From: Streptomyces europaeiscabiei
GTDB taxonomy: Bacteria > Actinomycetota > Actinomycetes > Streptomycetales > Streptomycetaceae
Assembly: GCF_036346855.1 (NCBI RefSeq)
Contig: NZ_CP107841.1
Location: 1,612,001 to 1,676,000, forward strand
Direction of reading: 5' to 3'
Length of the DNA stretch: 64,000 nt
The number at the start of each line of letters is the position of its first letter. Within the stretch, counting starts at the first letter, position 1. Shown here one piece after another: positions 61,021 through 64,000 of this stretch. A program made the translations under genes and the position numbers. The notes beneath the pieces are model-generated. The model was not told the DNA's origin, did no database searches, and saw only the letters and a list, made by a program, of their open reading frames with translations.

Positions 61021-61208
61021 GAAATCGCCCTGACCTGCACGTTTGCCCCTACTGCGCCTCTAAAACCAGCACGAACCAGCACGGGGCTCGCCGTCAACGC
61101 TCGCCACGCTAACGCATGTGGCCCCCTGATCCACCACTCGCCTCAGATCACCATGGGAATTGAGAGTCCATTCCCGATGCCGCCGGTTGTCGGCGTACTC
61201 GTCGAAGT

Positions 61209-61271
61209 GGCTCTGGCAAGATTTTCGTAGGTGGAGATCATCTCGGGGTGAGGGTCAGCCGGTCCGCATCA
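61209..61271. repeat. ISL3 left terminal inverted repeat (63 bp)
   Basis: Complement of 62908-62970 with one mismatch (G at 61246, A on the other side). Unusually long and well conserved for an ISL3 end. Confidence 0.88.
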
Positions 61272-61286
61272 CGGGCAGGATCTGGC

Positions 61287-62941
61287 TGTGCACTGTTGAA
61301 CTGTCTTGCCTGTTACCGCACTTGGCGGACGTGCTGGTGGTCTCGGTTGATGTCTCTGAACCGGTGGTGGTCCGGGCCCGGACACAGGCCCGCGCTCCAG
61401 CGCGGTGTACGGGGTGCGGGGCACCGAGTGAGTGGGTCCACAGCCGCTACGAACGCCACCTCGCTGATACGGCTCTGGGCGGCCGACCGGTCCAAATCGA
61501 CTTGAGCATGCGCCGTCTGTATTGCGAGAACGCCGCCTGCCCGAAGGTAACTTTCGCCGAGCAAGTGCCAGGGCTGACCGTCCGCTACCAGCGGCGCACG
61601 CCGCTGCTGCAACAAGTGGTCCAGGCGGTCGGTGTCCTGCTGGCGGGCCGCGGAGGGGCCCGTATGCTGCGCGTCATCCACGTTGCGCTCTCCCGGTGCA
61701 CGGTGCTTTCCCAGTTGATGCGTCTGCCGTTGCCACCGCCGGTCACACCCTGCGTGCTGGGCGTGGACGATTTCGCGCTCTACGGCGACACCTACGGCAC
61801 CCTCCTGGTCGACGCCACCACCCGCCTTCCCCTCACCCTCTGGGAAGGCCGGGACGCCGAACAACTCGGCCGATGGCTGCGCGAGCATCCCGGCGTCCAG
61901 GTCGTCTGCCGCGACGGCTCTCTCACTTACCGGCAGGGCATCACCTCTGGTGCTCCCGACGCCCTCCAGGTCAGCGACCGCTTTCACCTCTGGCAGGGCC
62001 TGTCCCGGCAGATCCAGAAGGTCGCTTCAGCCCACCACGGCTGTCTGCCCGCCGCGCTCCCGGAACCCGCACCCGCACCCGCACCCGCACCCGCACCCGC
62101 ACCCGCACCCGCACCCGCCAGCGAATCGTCAACAGCACCTCCAGCAGAAACTCCTGCGGGCCGACACGCACAGCGGCTGTTCGAGGCCGTGCACGCCCTC
62201 ACTGACACAGGCCGCTCCTACAGCAGTACGTCCCGGGAACTCGGTCTGGACCGCCGCACGGTGCGCAAATACGCCCGTGCCCGCACCTGGCAGGAGGTCA
62301 TGCGCCGCCCTCCCCGCCGCACCACCACCCTGGACCCCTACCGCGACTACCTGCAACAACGCTGGGACGAGGGCGAGCACAGCGCGAAGATCCTTCATTA
62401 GGAGCTTCAGACCAAGGGATACTTGGGCCACTACCAGCGGGTCAAGATGGCCGTCGCACCCCTGCGCCTCGGCCTGCCCCTGGACGCGCCGCGCGAACGG
62501 CCACCCTCCCCGCGTGAGGCCACACGCTGGATCATCACCGCTCCCGAACGGCACACTCCGCACACCACACAGCGCCTGCATCGGCTCCTTGAGCACTGCC
62601 CCGAACTCCAGCGCGCCCACCACCTGGTCCGTCAGTTCGCCGCCATGCTCGATACCCGCGACGCCACCCCGTTGGCGGACTGGCTCGACCAGCTCACCGG
62701 CAGCGGGCTGGCGCCACTCGCCGGCATGGCGAAAGCCCTGCACGAAGACCAGCCCGCGGTCATCAACGGAATCACAACCCGCTACAACTCCGGCGTCAAC
62801 GAAGGCCGTATCACCGACGTGAAACTCCAGAAACGCCTCATGGCTGGACGCGCCGGCGTCCCACTCCTCCGCCACCGCGTCGTACTGATCGCCCACCTTC
62901 GCCGCCATGATGCGGACCGGCTGACCCTCACCTCGAGATGA
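61287..62941 (+). pseudogene. ISL3 transposase with amber stop codon
   Basis: One frame runs to 62941 except for a TAG at 62399-62401 (AKILH-stop-ELQTKGYLGHYQR). A CAG-to-TAG change fits. Features: N-terminal zinc finger CTGCGAPSEWVHSRYER ... CENAACPKVTFAEQ, catalytic Asp in VLGVDDFALYGDTYG, second Asp in VCRDGSLTYRQG, and Glu in NSGVNEGRITDVKLQKRLMAGRAG. An internal (Ala-Pro)n run is encoded by CACCCG-type repeats near 62068-62117. The start is unclear (no ATG near 61287; TTG 61322 or GTG 61331 may be used). Functional only with readthrough. Confidence 0.85.
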
Positions 62942-62970
62942 TCTCCACCTACGAAAATCTTGCCAGAGCC
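62908..62970. repeat. ISL3 right terminal inverted repeat (63 bp)
   Basis: Partner of 61209-61271. It also encodes the last residues of the transposase frame (DRLTLTSR), then a stop at 62939-62941. Confidence 0.88.
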
Positions 62971-63701
62971 GCGTTCACACGTACGGCGACAACGGCCAGG
63001 ACCCGCTGCTGCAGGTCCGCGAGTGCGGCGGGCACCGGCAGCGCAGGCAGCGTCTGAAGCCTTTGGTCGCACAGCCCGGCCTTGCGCCGCCGTCCCGCCG
63101 GGCGCCGGTTGTGGCACCGGGTCAGTTCGGCCACCGGGAGACGGGTGATCAGGCCCCGGGGGTGACCGACGTATCCACGGCCCACCCGCCGCCCGCACCG
63201 GCGGCACACGTCCACCAGCAGCACCCGGTGGACCGGGCAGACCGCCGCTATCCCCAGGCGCCACCACAGCTGCCACACCGGCCGCTCGGCCAGGCACTTC
63301 GGGCAGGCGCGGCTGCCGGTGAACAGAGCCCACTCCCGGTTCGCAAGGGGCGTGAGCGAGGTCTCTGCCGCCAGGTCCAGCCCATCGAAGTCGAGCGCCG
63401 TCCCGCAGTAGCGGGCCAACTGCATCGCGTGCAGGCTCGCCGGGTCCAGCCCGGTGGCCGACACGGCCCCCAGCAGACTGCGCCGCGTCAGCGTGACACC
63501 GAAGAACCGGGGCCACACCACCGAGCCCGGCCGGCACTCCAGCCCGATGGCCTGCGCGGCCTGACCCGGCGAGAGCTCCCAGTCCGCCGCCGCTCTCGTC
63601 AGCCAGGAGGCGAATGACTCACCCGGCTCGGGAACCGGCACCGTGGGCAGTCGCCGCGGCAGCCCGCTGTCCTGCACCCACCCCTCCTGGCCCCCACCCA
63701 T
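62949..63701 (-). CDS. tniQ: TniQ family protein, C-terminus truncated by the ISL3 element
   Basis: About 250 residues from ATG 63701 (MGGGQEGWVQDSGLPRRLPTVPVPEPGESFASWLTRAAADWEL). The TniQ N-terminal region is clear, followed by a zinc-ribbon area: FTGSRACPKCLAERPVWQLWWRLGIAAVCPVHRVLLVDVCRRCGRR. After VAVRVNA the frame enters the IS and stops at 62949, so native C-terminal sequence has been lost. TniQ proteins link Tn7/Tn5053-type transposases to their targets. Divergent from an XRE gene; a 34-bp palindrome covers the start. Confidence 0.82.
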   Translation of the reverse strand: MGGGQEGWVQDSGLPRRLPTVPVPEPGESFASWLTRAAADWELSPGQAAQAIGLECRPGSVVWPRFFGVTLTRRSLLGAVSATGLDPASLHAMQLARYCGTALDFDGLDLAAETSLTPLANREWALFTGSRACPKCLAERPVWQLWWRLGIAAVCPVHRVLLVDVCRRCGRRVGRGYVGHPRGLITRLPVAELTRCHNRRPAGRRRKAGLCDQRLQTLPALPVPAALADLQQRVLAVVAVRVNAALARFS

Positions 63702-63730
63702 GTTTGTAGGAGATCTCCTACAAACATGGG
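63697..63730. promoter_or_regulatory. 34-bp perfect palindrome between tniQ and XRE genes
   Basis: CCCATGTTTGTAGGAGA and its complement TCTCCTACAAACATGGG are joined without spacer. The core is GTAGGAGATCTCCTAC. It overlaps the tniQ start codon (63699-63701) and lies 20 bp before the XRE start. Almost surely an operator for the XRE protein. Confidence 0.8.
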
Positions 63731-63750
63731 ACTGTACTACCGTTCCGTCT

Positions 63751-64000
63751 GTGGTGAACAACGATTCCGATGCGGGCGTCCCGGCCCAGCGGCTGGCCTT
63801 CGGGCGACGTCTTCGGGCTCTGCGTACGCGTGCGGGAATGACCCAGACCGCGACTGCGGCCGCAGCGGGGATGGACCGGTCCTTCTACGCGGAGGTCGAG
63901 GCCTCCGTCCACAGCATCTCCGTCGACCGCATTCCCGCACTGGCCAAAGCCCTGGGTGTGACGCCCGCCGAGCTGTTCCAGGACATGGGCCCGGATCGCC
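63751..64000 (+). CDS. XRE-type helix-turn-helix regulator, partial (runs off the window)
   Basis: GTG 63751 (or 63754) opens a frame with no stop to the end. It has a Cro/CI helix-turn-helix: FGRRLRALRTRAGMTQTATAAAAGMDRSFYAEVEASVHSISVDRIPALAKALGVTPAELFQDMG, followed by the last visible residues PDR. At least 83 residues. The divergent palindrome suggests it regulates itself and tniQ, perhaps as the control gene of a transposon lying to the right. Confidence 0.88.
   Translation, partial: MVNNDSDAGVPAQRLAFGRRLRALRTRAGMTQTATAAAAGMDRSFYAEVEASVHSISVDRIPALAKALGVTPAELFQDMGPDR

Larger units (their letters stand above)
61209..62970. mobile_element. ISL3-family insertion sequence
   Basis: 1,762 bp bounded by 63-bp inverted repeats (61209-61271 and 62908-62970) that differ at one position. 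The tip reads GGCTCTGGCAAGATTTTCG. The long transposase has an ISL3 layout. No matching 8-bp target duplication: GTCGAAGT is outside the left end and GCGTTCAC outside the right end. It interrupts the 3' part of tniQ. The transposase has an internal stop codon. Confidence 0.85.

Noticed and set aside
61201..62978. 8-bp target duplication of the ISL3 element
   Set aside because: Flanks GTCGAAGT and GCGTTCAC do not match.

Overview
The window looks like chromosome from a Streptomyces or a very close relative. GC is very high, GTG, TTG and possibly CTG start codons are common, and genes often overlap by 1-4 nt. Lineage-typical families are present: DUF397 with XRE/DUF5753, a truncated LAL-type LuxR regulator, SigJ, several ClpP-like and Tat-exported proteins, DUF6493, DUF5958, DUF6328 and DUF4326. 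The order bioF/bioB-bioA-bioD ... two CNNM/CBS proteins - SGNH hydrolase - DUF4326 - purB resembles, from memory, the conserved Streptomyces biotin-purB neighbourhood. No tRNA, rRNA or CRISPR array was seen.

Layout. 1-2.4 kb: a TetR regulator divergent from a membrane protein, then an orphan Phd/YefM antitoxin. 2.5-4.75 kb: a decayed Tat-secreted protein gene abutting a complete IS605-type element (TnpB and Y1 transposase TnpA). 4.8-9.4 kb: a ClpP-like protease, a riboswitch-controlled NlpC/P60 wall hydrolase, a decayed DUF6328 gene, and an anti-sigma-like ATPase / XRE / DUF397 set. 9.4-14 kb: biotin biosynthesis. 14-26.7 kb: a regulator and lipase pair, a methyltransferase, a Fic-like toxin-antitoxin pair, a MacB-like ABC exporter, a block of about 34-bp tandem repeats, an F420-type oxidoreductase and two CNNM/CBS membrane proteins.

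26.8-31.8 kb is the most interesting part. A foreign segment of about 4.1 kb splits the 3' end of an SGNH hydrolase gene. Removing it between two copies of ACGGC restores one open frame into a 16-residue C-terminal tail found 4 kb downstream. The segment carries a DUF5958 gene and a tightly coupled operon of a radical SAM protein, a fold-type I aminotransferase and a SAM methyltransferase. It looks like a compact, undescribed biosynthetic cassette.

32-43.5 kb: purB and a mismatch glycosylase, an ABC exporter divergent from a two-component system, a ROK protein, a GntR regulator with a dre-like operator nearby, SigJ, an alpha/beta hydrolase and a broken MocR-like gene containing a small palindromic insertion. 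43.5-56.8 kb: a PhoD phosphatase with a candidate PHO box, a SWIM/DUF6493 pair, an ACT-like/GNAT fusion, a PLP Cys/Met enzyme with an Lrp regulator, a DUF885 peptidase, a 16-bp tandem repeat block, an orphan Imm21 protein, and a rhodanese with an Lrp regulator. 56.8-61 kb: SbcC and SbcD. 61-64 kb: an ISL3-type element with 63-bp inverted repeats and an amber-interrupted transposase, inserted into tniQ. tniQ diverges from a partial XRE gene across a 34-bp perfect palindrome, which suggests the edge of a Tn7/Tn5053-like element running out of the window.
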